A stretch of DNA of 64,000 nucleotides from Pseudomonas sp. BP8 (GTDB lineage: Bacteria; Pseudomonadota; Gammaproteobacteria; Pseudomonadales; Pseudomonadaceae): positions 3,564,501 to 3,628,500 of the forward strand of contig NZ_JAGINK010000001.1 of assembly GCF_017875955.1 (NCBI RefSeq), read 5' to 3'. Each line of letters starts with the position of its first letter. The first letter of the stretch is position 1. The translations under genes were made by a program, and so were the position numbers. Shown here piece by piece: positions 47,286 to 56,422 of the stretch. A model generated the notes under the pieces. It was not told the origin of the DNA and ran no database searches. It saw nothing but the letters and a program-made list of their open reading frames with translations.

Positions 47286-48494
47286 TTAATTCAATCGAGC
47301 ACGTTCAAGCACTACAGACAACGCCATGAGCAGCACGCCTATGAGTGCCAGTAAGCTCGCAACCCAGCCGGTCGATGCCCACCCCCAACCCGCGGCGATC
47401 GCCCATCCTCCCAGGCTGGCGCCAACGGCATTCGAAATGTTGAATGCACTGTGGTTCAGCGCTGCCGCCAATGTCTGTGCTCGTCCCGCTACATTCATCA
47501 AGCGCACCTGAAGCGCCGGCACGAGAGCAAAACCGCAACCAACCATGAATAGGGTGACTAAGGTCGCGACCGATGAAGATGCAAAGATTGAGAAGAGCGC
47601 CAGGAACAGCACATTCCACACCATGATGTAGAAAATCGCTGGTATCAAAGCACGATCAGCTAGGCGCCCGCCGATCAAGTTGCCGGCGATCATTCCAAGC
47701 CCCCACAAAGCAAGCACCATGGGCACTTGGTTAATGCTAAAGCCCGAGACTTCAGTCAACGTGGGGGTGATGTAACTGTAGACGGCGAACATACCGCCAA
47801 AGCCGATCGAGGCTGTGGCTAGCGTCAACCATATTTGCAGGTGTTTTAGACCAGCCATTTCTGCTGCGGGACTGGTTTGCTCGTCCTTGGGAATGGTCGG
47901 AATAAAGTACCAGAACAAAGCCATGGAAATGACGCCGGCCACTGCCAACGCGCCAAAGGTCGCTCGCCATCCCATATTCTGACCGATCCAGGTTGCCACC
48001 GGCACTCCAATGACATTCGCGGCTGCCAGGCCTGCCATGACATAGCCTGCTGCTTGCGCCTTCTTATCCTCACCGACCAGAGCCGTAGCTACAAGGCACG
48101 CCACACCGTAGTAGGCCCCGTGCGGTAGTCCTCCAATGAAGCGCGCAACTAGCAGCGACGCGTGACTCCAAGCTAATGCACTCGCGGCATAGCCCAAGGC
48201 GAAGAGGGCCAAAAGCACGATGAGGAGCAACTTCCTTGACCAGCGCGCGGCAAGAATCGCGATGAGTGGGGCTCCTGCCACAACGCCCAGCGCGTAGGCG
48301 GTGATGTAGCTACCTGCGGTGGGGATCGAGACGGCGTTGGACTTGGCGATATCGGGCAGCAGGCTCATGGAGACGAATTCGCCGGTACCGATAAATAGAC
48401 CGCCAGTGCCTAGAGCCAGAATTGCTGCGGCAACCCCGTGAGGCGTGTGAATTTTTCTAGCATCGCGGGCAGGGGGCGCGACTTGAGTATTCAT
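47286..48494 (-). CDS. MFS transporter, arabinose-efflux-permease (AraJ/YdhP) type
   Basis: 402 aa from ATG 48494, 12 membrane segments. DHA1-type signatures: LALGTGGLFIGTGEFVSMSLLPDIA at segment 1, then APLIAILAARWSRK, and GLPHGAYYGVACLVA at segment 5. Exports unknown small molecules. It is the last gene of a minus-strand operon with the SDR and the metallophosphoesterase. A fragment of a second copy lies at 45000-45137. Confidence 0.87.
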   Translation of the reverse strand: MNTQVAPPARDARKIHTPHGVAAAILALGTGGLFIGTGEFVSMSLLPDIAKSNAVSIPTAGSYITAYALGVVAGAPLIAILAARWSRKLLLIVLLALFALGYAASALAWSHASLLVARFIGGLPHGAYYGVACLVATALVGEDKKAQAAGYVMAGLAAANVIGVPVATWIGQNMGWRATFGALAVAGVISMALFWYFIPTIPKDEQTSPAAEMAGLKHLQIWLTLATASIGFGGMFAVYSYITPTLTEVSGFSINQVPMVLALWGLGMIAGNLIGGRLADRALIPAIFYIMVWNVLFLALFSIFASSSVATLVTLFMVGCGFALVPALQVRLMNVAGRAQTLAAALNHSAFNISNAVGASLGGWAIAAGWGWASTGWVASLLALIGVLLMALSVVLERARLN

Positions 48495-48582
48495 GGAATT
48501 GCCTTTTTTTGAGCGTGAGATGGTCTGCACCCGTCCCAGGTGACCAGAACGAGTCGGCATCTCGATGAGTGAGAGGTAGCTG

Positions 48583-49437
48583 TTACTTCAGGTCGGCGAT
48601 GTAGGCTTTGAACTGCTCGGCGAAAGCTGGATGCCAACGAGAAAGAGCAGGGCGGTTCTGAATCATGTCGTCTGCCGACCATTGCATGCGGCGCTGATCG
48701 AGTTCGCGCGTCACTTCATTGTCTTCGCAGAACAGGTAGAACTCCCCTCGAGCCATGCTTTCGAGCATACGCTCAGCGACCTGGTCGGCAGTCCATGGAG
48801 CCTCTGGCTTTGTAGAGCCCTCAGCCATGCCAGGGAAGTTCATCGGCGTGTAGGTGTAGCCGGGAATCAGCAAATGGGCAGTTACGCGATTCCGGGTGCG
48901 CTCGTAAAGCTCGTGAGCCAGCTGCTCTGTCAGTACCTTCGCAGCGGCCTTGGAGACGTTGTAAGCCGCATTGCCTGGAGGTGTAGTGATGCCCTCCTTG
49001 GAACCCACGTTCACGATAGCGGCTGGGGTGTCTTTGCTGAGGAGATACTCAGTAAAGAGTTGCTGGATGGTCAACACACTCCAAAAGTTGACTTCCATGG
49101 TTTGCCGCCACTGATTGATGTCGTGCCACGGCCCAGCACGGTTGGCGATGGCAGCATTGTTCACGACCAACGAGACATCACCGAATAGTGTTGCGTGATC
49201 GTACAGCTGCTGCAACGACTCCGCGGAAGCGACGTCACCCGTTACAGAGAGTAGCTTCGCAGGTGGGTTAACGTTACACAGCTTACTGACAGCGCCATCA
49301 AGGGCTGCCTGGTCTTTGTCGAACAACACGACCTTCATACCTTCATCGCAAAGTCGACGCGCGATCGCGAAACCGATACCTGCTGCAGCACCTGTAATCA
49401 CGGCAACACTGCCGCTACGAATGGCTGGATGATTCAT
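48583..49437 (-). CDS. Short-chain dehydrogenase/reductase
   Basis: 284 aa. TGAAAGIGFAIARRL cofactor motif, FDKD (acidic, NAD-leaning), NNAAI, catalytic Ser in NVGSKEG and Y-x3-K in YNVSKAA. The C-terminal ~60 residues (RMLESMARGEFYLFCEDNEVTRELDQRRM, key parts) resemble SDRs that act on bulky substrates. Starts 10 bp after the metallophosphoesterase stop. Confidence 0.85.
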   Translation of the reverse strand: MNHPAIRSGSVAVITGAAAGIGFAIARRLCDEGMKVVLFDKDQAALDGAVSKLCNVNPPAKLLSVTGDVASAESLQQLYDHATLFGDVSLVVNNAAIANRAGPWHDINQWRQTMEVNFWSVLTIQQLFTEYLLSKDTPAAIVNVGSKEGITTPPGNAAYNVSKAAAKVLTEQLAHELYERTRNRVTAHLLIPGYTYTPMNFPGMAEGSTKPEAPWTADQVAERMLESMARGEFYLFCEDNEVTRELDQRRMQWSADDMIQNRPALSRWHPAFAEQFKAYIADLK

Positions 49438-49446
49438 TGGGCACCT

Positions 49447-50586
49447 TCAAGGTTGTTGAGAGGAATGCAAAGTCAGCTCGGTGATTTCAGGCGGGATACC
49501 GAGCCTGATAGGGAAGCCGTTCCACAGCGCTGTGCCATTGCTGACGTATAGGGTCATGCTCCCGACCTGGTACATGCCCGATATGTACCCGTCGTTCGCA
49601 TAACGAGCGATATGATTCAGGCCCAGGATCATGCCGCCATGCGTGTGGCCGGATAATTGAAGTGACACCCCAGCTTCCGCCGACTCCCGGGCGCTTTGCG
49701 GGCGGTGTTTCAGCAGAACAATAGGTGTACGTTCTGGAATGCCTGTAATGGCCTGACCGAGGTCAGGAGCCGCACCCCTGTAATTGGATGCGACCTCATC
49801 AGTGACGCCGGCAACTGCCAACTGCGTTTGATTTCGGGCGACAATCGCGTGCTCGTTGACCAGCACCTTCATGCCTAGCTGTTCGAAGATCTGCCGCCAA
49901 CGACCTTCTTGAAAGTAGTATTCGTGATTGCCAGGGATTGCGATCACGCCCAACTCGGCACGCAGGCCGCCCAAAGCTTTCACGTCGCGTTGCCTGGCCT
50001 CAGGTGTCCCATCGATCAGGTCGCCGGTGATCACAACCAGATCGGCATTGAGCGCATTGGTCTTGGCAACCACGTCCTCCGTCCACGGTGCGTCGAACAA
50101 CCGACTGATATGCAGATCCGACAGTTGCACGATGCGCATGCCATCAAGCCCCCTTGGCAGGTTTGGGATCTCGACGCTGACGCGTTTGATGGGTGGTACC
50201 TGAATGGCTTGGTGAACACCGTATCCGGACAACAGCACTGCGAACGCCGCTGCGCCAAGTCTGTTGCGTGCTGTGGCGAGGCTACGAGCGCTACGAATTG
50301 CCTTGATCACCAGGTTGCACACGTCCAGCAACAACGTGAAGACAGCGAGCAGCACAAACGTACAGAACGCCCAACCAAGCAGGATGACCAAGATGCGCGG
50401 CATTTCTGGGGAGAACATCGTACCGAACGTGAGGATCTGGAGTGCGTGGTACTGAGATACGCCGAGAAGCACCATCGCCCCGATTACGCACCAGGTTTTG
50501 GCGATAGGGAGTGGCAGCACAAAGCGCCATATCAAGTAGAGAGCTCCGGCAAGGGTGTATACGTGAAACACAGCAGATACCTTCAT
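49447..50586 (-). CDS. Membrane-anchored metallophosphoesterase (YaeI/YkuE-like)
   Basis: 379 aa. Four predicted N-terminal membrane helices (to about residue 125) lead into a calcineurin-like phosphoesterase domain: QLSDLHISRLF (DxH), TGDLIDG (GDxxD), IPGNHEYY (GNHE), then SGHTHGGM. In YkuE and relatives the dinuclear metal site hydrolyses lipid-linked or UDP-sugar substrates. First gene of the operon; divergent to the LysR gene at 50691. Confidence 0.85.
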   Translation of the reverse strand: MKVSAVFHVYTLAGALYLIWRFVLPLPIAKTWCVIGAMVLLGVSQYHALQILTFGTMFSPEMPRILVILLGWAFCTFVLLAVFTLLLDVCNLVIKAIRSARSLATARNRLGAAAFAVLLSGYGVHQAIQVPPIKRVSVEIPNLPRGLDGMRIVQLSDLHISRLFDAPWTEDVVAKTNALNADLVVITGDLIDGTPEARQRDVKALGGLRAELGVIAIPGNHEYYFQEGRWRQIFEQLGMKVLVNEHAIVARNQTQLAVAGVTDEVASNYRGAAPDLGQAITGIPERTPIVLLKHRPQSARESAEAGVSLQLSGHTHGGMILGLNHIARYANDGYISGMYQVGSMTLYVSNGTALWNGFPIRLGIPPEITELTLHSSQQP

Positions 50587-50690
50587 TCATTATCAGTGTT
50601 GAGCTGGATTTATGTTAGCTTTTCAAAGGCAGCATTAGGTTTAGGCCTTATCAATGCTGTGTTGAATCCTGCTCATCACTGGATGACTTT

Positions 50691-51635
50691 ATGCCTGTAC
50701 TTCCCACAGCCAAGCTCTCCCGATCCGACCTGGCCGACTTGAACTCATTTCTGGTAGTGGAGGGGCATCGCAGCTTCACGAAAGCGGCAATTGAGTTGGG
50801 CGTGACGACCTCTGCACTGAGCCACTCAATTCGCAATCTAGAAGCGCGGCTAGGGGTGCGCCTGCTGAACCGCACTAACCGAACCGTGTCTCCGACGGCA
50901 GCGGGTAGCACCCTGGCAAAACGGCTCGCAGTGGGCTTCCAGGAGATTGGGGGCGCGCTGGCTGAGGTCGATCAGCATCGTGATCGACCCTCCGGACGTC
51001 TGCGGATAAACGTGCTAAGTGACGGCGCCAAGTTGCTGTTCACCAAGTCTCTACCTGCCTTCCTCGACGCTTACCCGGATGTATCTGTAGAGATCGCAAT
51101 CGACGACCGTATGGTGGACATCCTTGCGGCGGGATTCGACGCGGGTGTGCGTTACGGAGAGACCATCCCTGAAGACTTCATCGCAGTGCCTATCAGTGAC
51201 CATATCCGATGGGTAGCCGCAGCGTCCCCACGGTACATTAACCGGGCGCCTCGGCTGGAAACCCCGGATGACCTGCTCAACCATAAGTGCATCCAGATCC
51301 GAACAGGACAGGGTGTGATCTATAGATGGGATTTCGACAAGATTGGCGATCGACGAGTGATCGATGTGCCAGGTCAGCTGTGCGTCAATGAAACCGAGTT
51401 CGGAATTCAGATGGCGCTCGCCGATCGGGGTATCACCTACTGTCCCGAAGAGCGGATTCGAGCGCACCTGGACGCTGGGCGCCTGCAGGTAGTGTTACCT
51501 GACTGGTCGCCGCTTGGGGCACCTTACTACCTGTACTATCCAGGTCGGCGACAAATGCCTCCAGGACTACGTGAACTCATCGACGTACTGCGCGCCGATT
51601 CGAGTACATGGAGCACGAGAGGTCGCCCAGCGTGA
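50691..51635 (+). CDS. LysR-family regulator (CrgA-like)
   Basis: 314 aa. HTH: FLVVEGHRSFTKAAIELG, TTSALSHSIRNLEARLGVRLLNRTNRT. Effector domain with DAGVRYGETIPEDFIAVPI and YYPGRRQMP. It diverges from the metallophosphoesterase-SDR-MFS operon with about 104 bp between starts, and most likely regulates it. Its 3' end overlaps the start of the nucleotidyltransferase gene by 28 bp. Confidence 0.87.
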   Translation: MPVLPTAKLSRSDLADLNSFLVVEGHRSFTKAAIELGVTTSALSHSIRNLEARLGVRLLNRTNRTVSPTAAGSTLAKRLAVGFQEIGGALAEVDQHRDRPSGRLRINVLSDGAKLLFTKSLPAFLDAYPDVSVEIAIDDRMVDILAAGFDAGVRYGETIPEDFIAVPISDHIRWVAAASPRYINRAPRLETPDDLLNHKCIQIRTGQGVIYRWDFDKIGDRRVIDVPGQLCVNETEFGIQMALADRGITYCPEERIRAHLDAGRLQVVLPDWSPLGAPYYLYYPGRRQMPPGLRELIDVLRADSSTWSTRGRPA

Positions 51636-51934
51636 GGCCGTCCGATGCTATCCGGGGGAAAACCAATGAGATCAAGCAAGCTGTCGAGTCCTACGGTTTC
51701 GTGGACGTCCGGATATTCGGCTCCGTTTGCCGCGGTGAAGACAGAGAGGGCAGCGACCTCGACCTCCTTGTAACCATACCGGCTGAGCGGGCAGGGAAGA
51801 TCTCTCTCTTCGACATCTTGGCTCTTGAATCGAAGCTGGAGGAAATGCTGGGGATACCGGTTGATATGAACGTGGCGAACAACATGCCTGACCACCTCAA
51901 ATCCGAGGTGGAGCGCTCTGCCATTCTCCTGTGA
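51608..51934 (+). CDS. Minimal nucleotidyltransferase (MNT/MntA-like), orphan
   Basis: 108 aa. The active-site motif IFGSVCRGEDREGSDLDLLV (GS...D-x-D) is complete. Proteins of this size normally pair with a HEPN toxin and act as the antitoxin, adenylylating the HEPN partner. No HEPN-like gene is adjacent on either side. The start overlaps the LysR gene; a GTG at 51632 would avoid most of the overlap. Confidence 0.75.
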   Translation: MEHERSPSVRPSDAIRGKTNEIKQAVESYGFVDVRIFGSVCRGEDREGSDLDLLVTIPAERAGKISLFDILALESKLEEMLGIPVDMNVANNMPDHLKSEVERSAILL

Positions 51935-52203
51935 TTAAGCGTCTGACGTGACAGATGCGACCATTTCAGTAGGGGTGAGAAGCCCACAAACCGAAGGTTT
52001 TGAATTTTTTTCGTACCCCCCCTTGAAATTATTTTTTAGAACCGGAGCTTTATAGTTTGAAGTCAAAAGCAAAGCAGCGGTGCCCCAGCCACCGCGCACC
52101 TGGCATGCGCCACACCAGCTAACAGGTTCTCGATTTTGCTTTTTCGATTTTCGCTGTTGGGCGAAGCCAATGCTTTGAGCTGATTTTCTCCAGTAAAGTC
52201 AGA

Positions 52204-52246
52204 GACCAGGTCGCTCCGCCCCCCGAGCAATGCTGGTCGTTTTTTT
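52204..52246 (+). terminator. Intrinsic terminator in the non-coding region
   Basis: GACCAG (52204-52209) pairs with CTGGTC (52233-52238), followed by G and seven T. The GGGGCC-TGTAA-GGCCCC hairpin follows immediately. It either ends the MNT transcript or a small RNA. Confidence 0.6.
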
Positions 52247-52292
52247 GGGGCCTGTAAGGCCCCGGCTTCATTTTTGCCCCCAAACAACATGT

Positions 52293-52321
52293 AAATAACC
52301 TTAATTTCTAAAAGGTTATTT
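52293..52321. promoter_or_regulatory. 10-bp inverted repeat upstream of promoter
   Basis: AAATAACCTT and AAGGTTATTT face each other across nine bases, 20 bp before the -35-like element at 52341. The AACCT...AGGTT arms resemble antitoxin-type operators such as that of MqsA, though the spacer is longer. No candidate regulator is adjacent. Confidence 0.4.
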
Positions 52322-52429
52322 GTGCTCTCACCAGGGTGGATTGCTTGGCTTCTGCCATAGGGTATAGTTCCGTCGCTCAGAGGCTACCGCCCCGGTAGCG
52401 CCGATTCGTTTCAGCCATTGGCACCCTGA

Positions 52430-52669
52430 ATGACACGTGAAAAGTCTGCGACAGAGCAGGGCCCACCACTCGATGCTTATGAACTCAAAATGGCTCGTGA
52501 GCGCCCAGCTTTTCTGAATCAAGAAATGCTTGATGCCATTGCTCGAGAGCATGCTGGCGACCTGATCAAAATTGGCAGCGGCATACCAACGGCTTTGGAT
52601 GACGAGACATTGCTGGCGCCCACTCAGGGCCTACGCGACAAACATGCCTGCGATGATCCGAGCATCTAG
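52430..52669 (+). CDS. Small hypothetical protein (79 aa)
   Basis: Charged, soluble sequence (TREKSATEQGPPLDAYELKMARERPAFLNQEMLDAIAREHAGDLIKIG in its first part) with coding character. It has a promoter-like element upstream but no clear ribosome site. The last ~13 codons overlap the 3' end of the exonuclease gene on the other strand. No family recognised. Confidence 0.45.
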   Translation: MTREKSATEQGPPLDAYELKMARERPAFLNQEMLDAIAREHAGDLIKIGSGIPTALDDETLLAPTQGLRDKHACDDPSI

Positions 52670-53074
52670 CAAAGCATGATGAGGGAGTTCTGATCCGTCG
52701 TTCAGGGGCTCGAGGGTGAGCGCGTTTGTGGGCGCCGGATACACGTTTTGCGGCCACTTACCTTCGTTGTAAGCGAGTTCGCAGAACAGCTCCCAGTCGT
52801 ACTCTGGGGCATCAGTCACTACCGTGATCATGCAGTCGAATGAGCGCAGAAACGCTATTAGCCTGTCGCGGGCATCGAGAATAGGACAGCTATGGTCACC
52901 ACCCCACAGCTGAGGGAGAACGATCTCCTTTACGAAATCACTGCAGTCATCGAGGTGCCATGTGTCGAGCAATTCGACATAAAATTCCCTGCCGTCCTCT
53001 GCTACCAGCGCCAGCGAAATCAGCTTTGCTGTGGCATTGAGCTGCGTGAATTCGCAATCTAGAAAAATTCTCAT
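52631..53074 (-). CDS. DEDD-type 3'-5' exonuclease-like protein
   Basis: 147 aa, RNase H-like fold. The DEDD residues can be placed: Asp and Glu in FLDCEFTQL, Asp in TDAPEYDWELF, and His/Asp in HHALLDARI. The size matches the small plasmid/island exonuclease-like family (3'-5' exoribonuclease domain). Divergent from the next gene with 21 bp between starts. Confidence 0.75.
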   Translation of the reverse strand: MRIFLDCEFTQLNATAKLISLALVAEDGREFYVELLDTWHLDDCSDFVKEIVLPQLWGGDHSCPILDARDRLIAFLRSFDCMITVVTDAPEYDWELFCELAYNEGKWPQNVYPAPTNALTLEPLNDGSELPHHALLDARIIAGMFVA

Positions 53075-53095
53075 CAGAAGGATCCTGTACCACTA

Positions 53096-53464
53096 ATGCT
53101 TCGTAATCGATTCACAATGGCCCAAGAAGGAGTGCTCTGGAAAGCTGCGTTGGAACACCTGGGCCCCCAAAGACTTCTCGAAACCGTGGTTGATCTGCTG
53201 CGTTCCTTCGGGCCGAGACCCGCCCGCAGCCAAAAGGAGTATCTCGAACGGCAATGGCTAGGCGAGGACATTCTCAGGATAGTTAAGAGCGCTCAGGTGG
53301 AGGCGGGCATCGAAGCGCCAGGCCCAGACGATCTGCCCAATAGAGTTACGATTCTGGCGTGCTACAGCGATTACCTCGCAGACCGCCTCTTGCTGCTAGT
53401 GCCCGCTGACGTCCTCCCTCGTGAACTGGTGGGGAGGCGAATTGATGATGACCTGGGCATCTGA
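53096..53464 (+). CDS. Hypothetical protein, 122 aa
   Basis: Mostly helical, soluble (LWKAALEHLGPQRLLETVVDLLRSFG in part, then RVTILACYSDYLADRLLLLVP). Start could be ATG 53096 or 53117. Not recognised. Convergent with the sirtuin fragment. Confidence 0.5.
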   Translation: MLRNRFTMAQEGVLWKAALEHLGPQRLLETVVDLLRSFGPRPARSQKEYLERQWLGEDILRIVKSAQVEAGIEAPGPDDLPNRVTILACYSDYLADRLLLLVPADVLPRELVGRRIDDDLGI

Positions 53465-53527
53465 AGCCTTAGAGTCTCTGTAGACTTACCCTTTGCCGCG
53501 GGCCGGAGGATAAACGTCGACCACGTA

Positions 53528-54082
53528 TCACCCAAAAGCTTGCTCTAGGAGTGCTTTCATCATGTCTGCGGCAGAACCTTGGAGCCAAAGCTCCTGATTG
53601 CAGACCTCTACACGAGCAGGATTGACGTGTATGACTTTCGCGCCTGCTCCTAACGCGCGTAGGGGCAACTCCGCGGCTGGATACACGACACCGGACGTAC
53701 CGATCGAGAAGAACAAATCACAAGCACCTGAGGCAGCAAAACCCGCGCTCCAGGCTGCGTGCGGAAGCATTTCTCCGAACCATACGACTCCGGGCCTGAT
53801 GTATCCGTTACATGCATCGCACCGCGGTGGCTCAAGACGGCAACCATCCACGGGTAAGTCATCAGAAGAAAGGGGCGCCATGTGGGCATTGCCGCAGTCA
53901 ATGCACCTAGGTGAATGAAGGCTACCGTGGAGATGAATCACGTCCTGGCTCCCAGCCCGTTCATGCAGGTCATCCACATTCTGGGTTACGACTGTCAGCT
54001 TAGGAACGTGCTTAGCGAGTTCTGCTATCGCGAGATGAGCTGCATTCGGCTGCGCTTGGAGCACTTTCAACCTACGCCACTC
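53528..54082 (-). pseudogene. Sirtuin (Sir2/CobB-type deacylase), 3' part of an IS-split gene
   Basis: C-terminal ~185 codons of a NAD-dependent deacylase: TQNVDDLHERAG, the catalytic His in HLHGS, the zinc ligands in CIDCGNAH...CDACNG, GTSGVVYPAAELP, HVNPA. The frame continues upstream into IS66 sequence without a start of its own; the first half of the gene lies at 57176-57381. Removing the IS and one 8-bp repeat restores a single 250-aa frame. The split falls in WYEWRR, the Tyr-x2-Arg pair that in CobB/SIRT5-type sirtuins reads acidic acyl groups. Confidence 0.9.
54075..54082. repeat. IS66 target-site duplication, left copy
   Basis: CGCCACTC, identical to 57176-57183 on the other side of the element. 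Eight bp is the duplication length of the IS66 family. Confidence 0.93.
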
Positions 54083-54104
54083 GTAAGCGTCCGCCCAATT
54101 CACC
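54083..54104 (+). repeat. IS66 left terminal inverted repeat
   Basis: 22 bp beginning GTAAGCGTCCG and ending CACC, the family-typical GTAA start. Confidence 0.92.
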
Positions 54105-54255
54105 TTGCGTGAGCTGGGCCGGAGTCCACTGACGGGGTAGCAGCCCCTCCTTAGTGGCCTCTTTGTCAGCACCGGTACCCTAGCGAGACTGCGCTGCTTG
54201 TTGACGGGAATACGCTGCAGCACACTAAGCGTCCATCGTAAGGAGACGACCCCAC

Positions 54256-54819
54256 ATGAAGGACACGCCTAGCATCCCCCTGATTATCCTCGATGTTCAG
54301 GATGCTATCGATCAGCCTGTTTGGAATGGTAAAAGCCACCCTGGCTATTTGTCCGTAATCCAGCGCCTTCTGCGGCACTGGCGATCAAATGGCTGGCCTG
54401 TCCTTCATGTGAAGCATGATGAAGAGAATCCCACCTCCAGCTATCACGTTCATGGCCCCTGGAATGGGATCAAGAAAGAAGTGGCTCCGGTAGAGGGCGA
54501 GATTGTCATCATCAAGCGTGAGAACTGCGCATTCATAGGAACCCAATTGGATGCCATTCTCAAAAGCATGCAAGTAAAAGGCATTGTTTTGACCGGAGTT
54601 GTGGTTCATAACAGCATGGATGCCACTATCCGAGCCGGGAAAGCGCTTGGGTACGAAATTATTCTTCCTGCGGATGCCACGACTGCTGTACCCGTAATCG
54701 GGCCGCAAGGAACGTGTTGGGACGCCTCAACCGTCTATGAACTGACCTTGGCCATACTGGGCACCGAATATGCCCAAGTCATGTCATCAGATGATGTGGT
54801 CGCACAGCTCTGCCTATGA
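54256..54819 (+). CDS. Isochorismatase-fold cysteine-hydrolase-like protein, IS66 passenger
   Basis: 187 aa. Asp13 (ILDVQD) and Lys87 (IIKREN) of the family's catalytic triad are in place, but the nucleophile position in VLTGVVVHNSMDAT is Ser120 where Cys is usual. Some members with HNS/NNS exist, so the fold is kept while activity is uncertain. ATG 54256 follows AAGGAGACGACC. The gene lies fully inside the IS, convergent with tnpC, and the two stop codons interlock (CTATGA, 6-bp overlap). It has its own upstream 170 bp for a promoter. Confidence 0.85.
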   Translation: MKDTPSIPLIILDVQDAIDQPVWNGKSHPGYLSVIQRLLRHWRSNGWPVLHVKHDEENPTSSYHVHGPWNGIKKEVAPVEGEIVIIKRENCAFIGTQLDAILKSMQVKGIVLTGVVVHNSMDATIRAGKALGYEIILPADATTAVPVIGPQGTCWDASTVYELTLAILGTEYAQVMSSDDVVAQLCL

Positions 54820-56359
54820 AACGGCGGCAGGCTCCCACTGATGCGGTAGCAAGTGCCCGATTTCACTGGCCCGCTGGGTCGGCAGCCGCATCAGAACGTC
54901 TTTGAGATAGGCGTACGGATCGTGCCCATTCATGCGCGCTGACTGGATCAGGCTCATGATTGCAGCCGCCCGCTTACCGCTGCGCAGCGACCCGGCAAAC
55001 AACCAGTTCGAGCGGCCCAGCGCCCAAGGCCGGATCTGGTTCTCCACCTGGTTGGTGTCGATGGGCACAGCCCCATCGTCCAGGTAGCGCGTCAGCGCTA
55101 CCCAGCGTTTCAGGCTGTAATCGAGGGCTTTGGCCGTGGCCGATCCGTTGGGTACCAGATCGCGCTGGGCCAGCATCCACTCATGCAGTGTTTTGCTGAT
55201 CGGTACCGCCAACTCCTGACGTATTCGCCACCGATCTTCATCATTCATGTCCCGCGCTTGGCGCTCGACCTCGTACAAGCCGCTGATCGAGTGCAGTGCT
55301 TGTTCGGCCAGCTGACTTTTGTTCGCCGTGTGCAGATCGAAAAACTTGCGACGGGCGTGAGCCATGCAGCCGATTTCAGTGATGCCTTGTTCAAAACCAG
55401 CTTTGTAGCCAGCGAAGTCATCGCAAACCAGCTTACCGTTCCAGTCGCCTAGGAAGTTGCGTGCATGTTCGCCAGCACGGCTTGGGCTGAAGTCGTACAC
55501 CACGACTTTGAGCGCCGAAAACGACGTCGTGCTGTAGGCCCAGACATAGGCCCGGTGGGTTTTCTTCTCGCCTGGCGCAAGCATTTGAACCGGTGTTTCG
55601 TCAGCGTGAATCACACCCTGGTTCAGCACCGCTTCACGCAGTGCATCGATCAACGGCTGGAGCCGCACGCCGGTTTGCCCGACCCACTGGGCCAAGGTCG
55701 AGCGAGCAATGGCCAGCCCGGCGCGGCCAAAGATTTTCTCCTGCCGGTAGAGCGGCAAGTGATCGGCAAACTTGGCCACCATCACGTGGGCCAGCAGGCC
55801 AGCGGTCGGGATACCTTTATCGATAACCTGCGCGGGCACCGGTGCCTGAATCAGTGTTTCGCACTGACGGCAGGCCCATTTTGCCACGCACATGTTGCTC
55901 GACGGTAAACACGCCCGGCGTGTAATCCAGTTTCTCGCTGACGTCTTCGCCGATGCGTTGAAGTTGGCACCCACAGGCGCACAGCGTGTTCTCTGGTTCG
56001 TGACGAATCACCGTGCGTGGAAACTGCGGCGGCAAGGGCGCACGTTTCGGGGATTGCCGTGGTTCGGCCTGTGACGACGCGGGAAGAAGCTGTTTTAGCT
56101 CGGCCTCGATAGCTTCAAGGTCTGTGTCGAGCAGGTCATCCAGCAAGCTGCCTTGTGCCGGGCTGATTTGCTCGCTGCGCTTGGCAAACTTGTGGCGTTT
56201 GAGCAGGGCAATTTCGAACTTGAACTGTTTGATGAGGATTTCATCGTTCTGGATCTTCCTGCTCATCGCCTCGACCTGAGACTGCAACTGCAACGCCTGT
56301 GCCGCCAAGGCACGAAGCTGTTCCGGGGTCATCTGGTCGAGGTTGGGCGAGAAAGTCAT
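54814..56359 (-). pseudogene. tnpC: IS66 transposase TnpC with a +1 frameshift
   Basis: From ATG 56359 the N-terminal part (leucine-zipper-like helix LRALAAQALQLQSQVEAM, then zinc-binding CACGC) reads to HVRGK and then leaves the frame. The second part resumes as WACRQCETLIQAP and runs through the DDE domain (HADETPVQML, DDFAGYKA, HARRKFFD, TNQVENQIRPWALGR) to 54814. One A too many in AAAA (55879-55882 on the + strand as TTTT) explains the break. Restored length is 514 aa, normal for TnpC. The element cannot move on its own as read. Confidence 0.9.
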
Positions 56360-56422
56360 GCCGCCGATTGTGCCAGAGCAGGCGCGATGCGACGACAAGT
56401 AGACCGGCCAAATGCTCGGCGG

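Larger units (their letters stand above)
51935..52429. other. Structured non-coding region, candidate small RNA
   Basis: About 495 bp without a protein gene. It holds two successive strong hairpins (52204-52246 with a T7 tail, and 52247-52263), a 10-bp inverted repeat (52293-52321) and a sigma70-like promoter (TTGCTT 52341-52346, TATAGT 52363-52368, 16 bp apart) that would serve the next frame. A transcript ending at 52246 and starting near 52060 would be about 190 nt; its promoter is not obvious. Confidence 0.4.
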
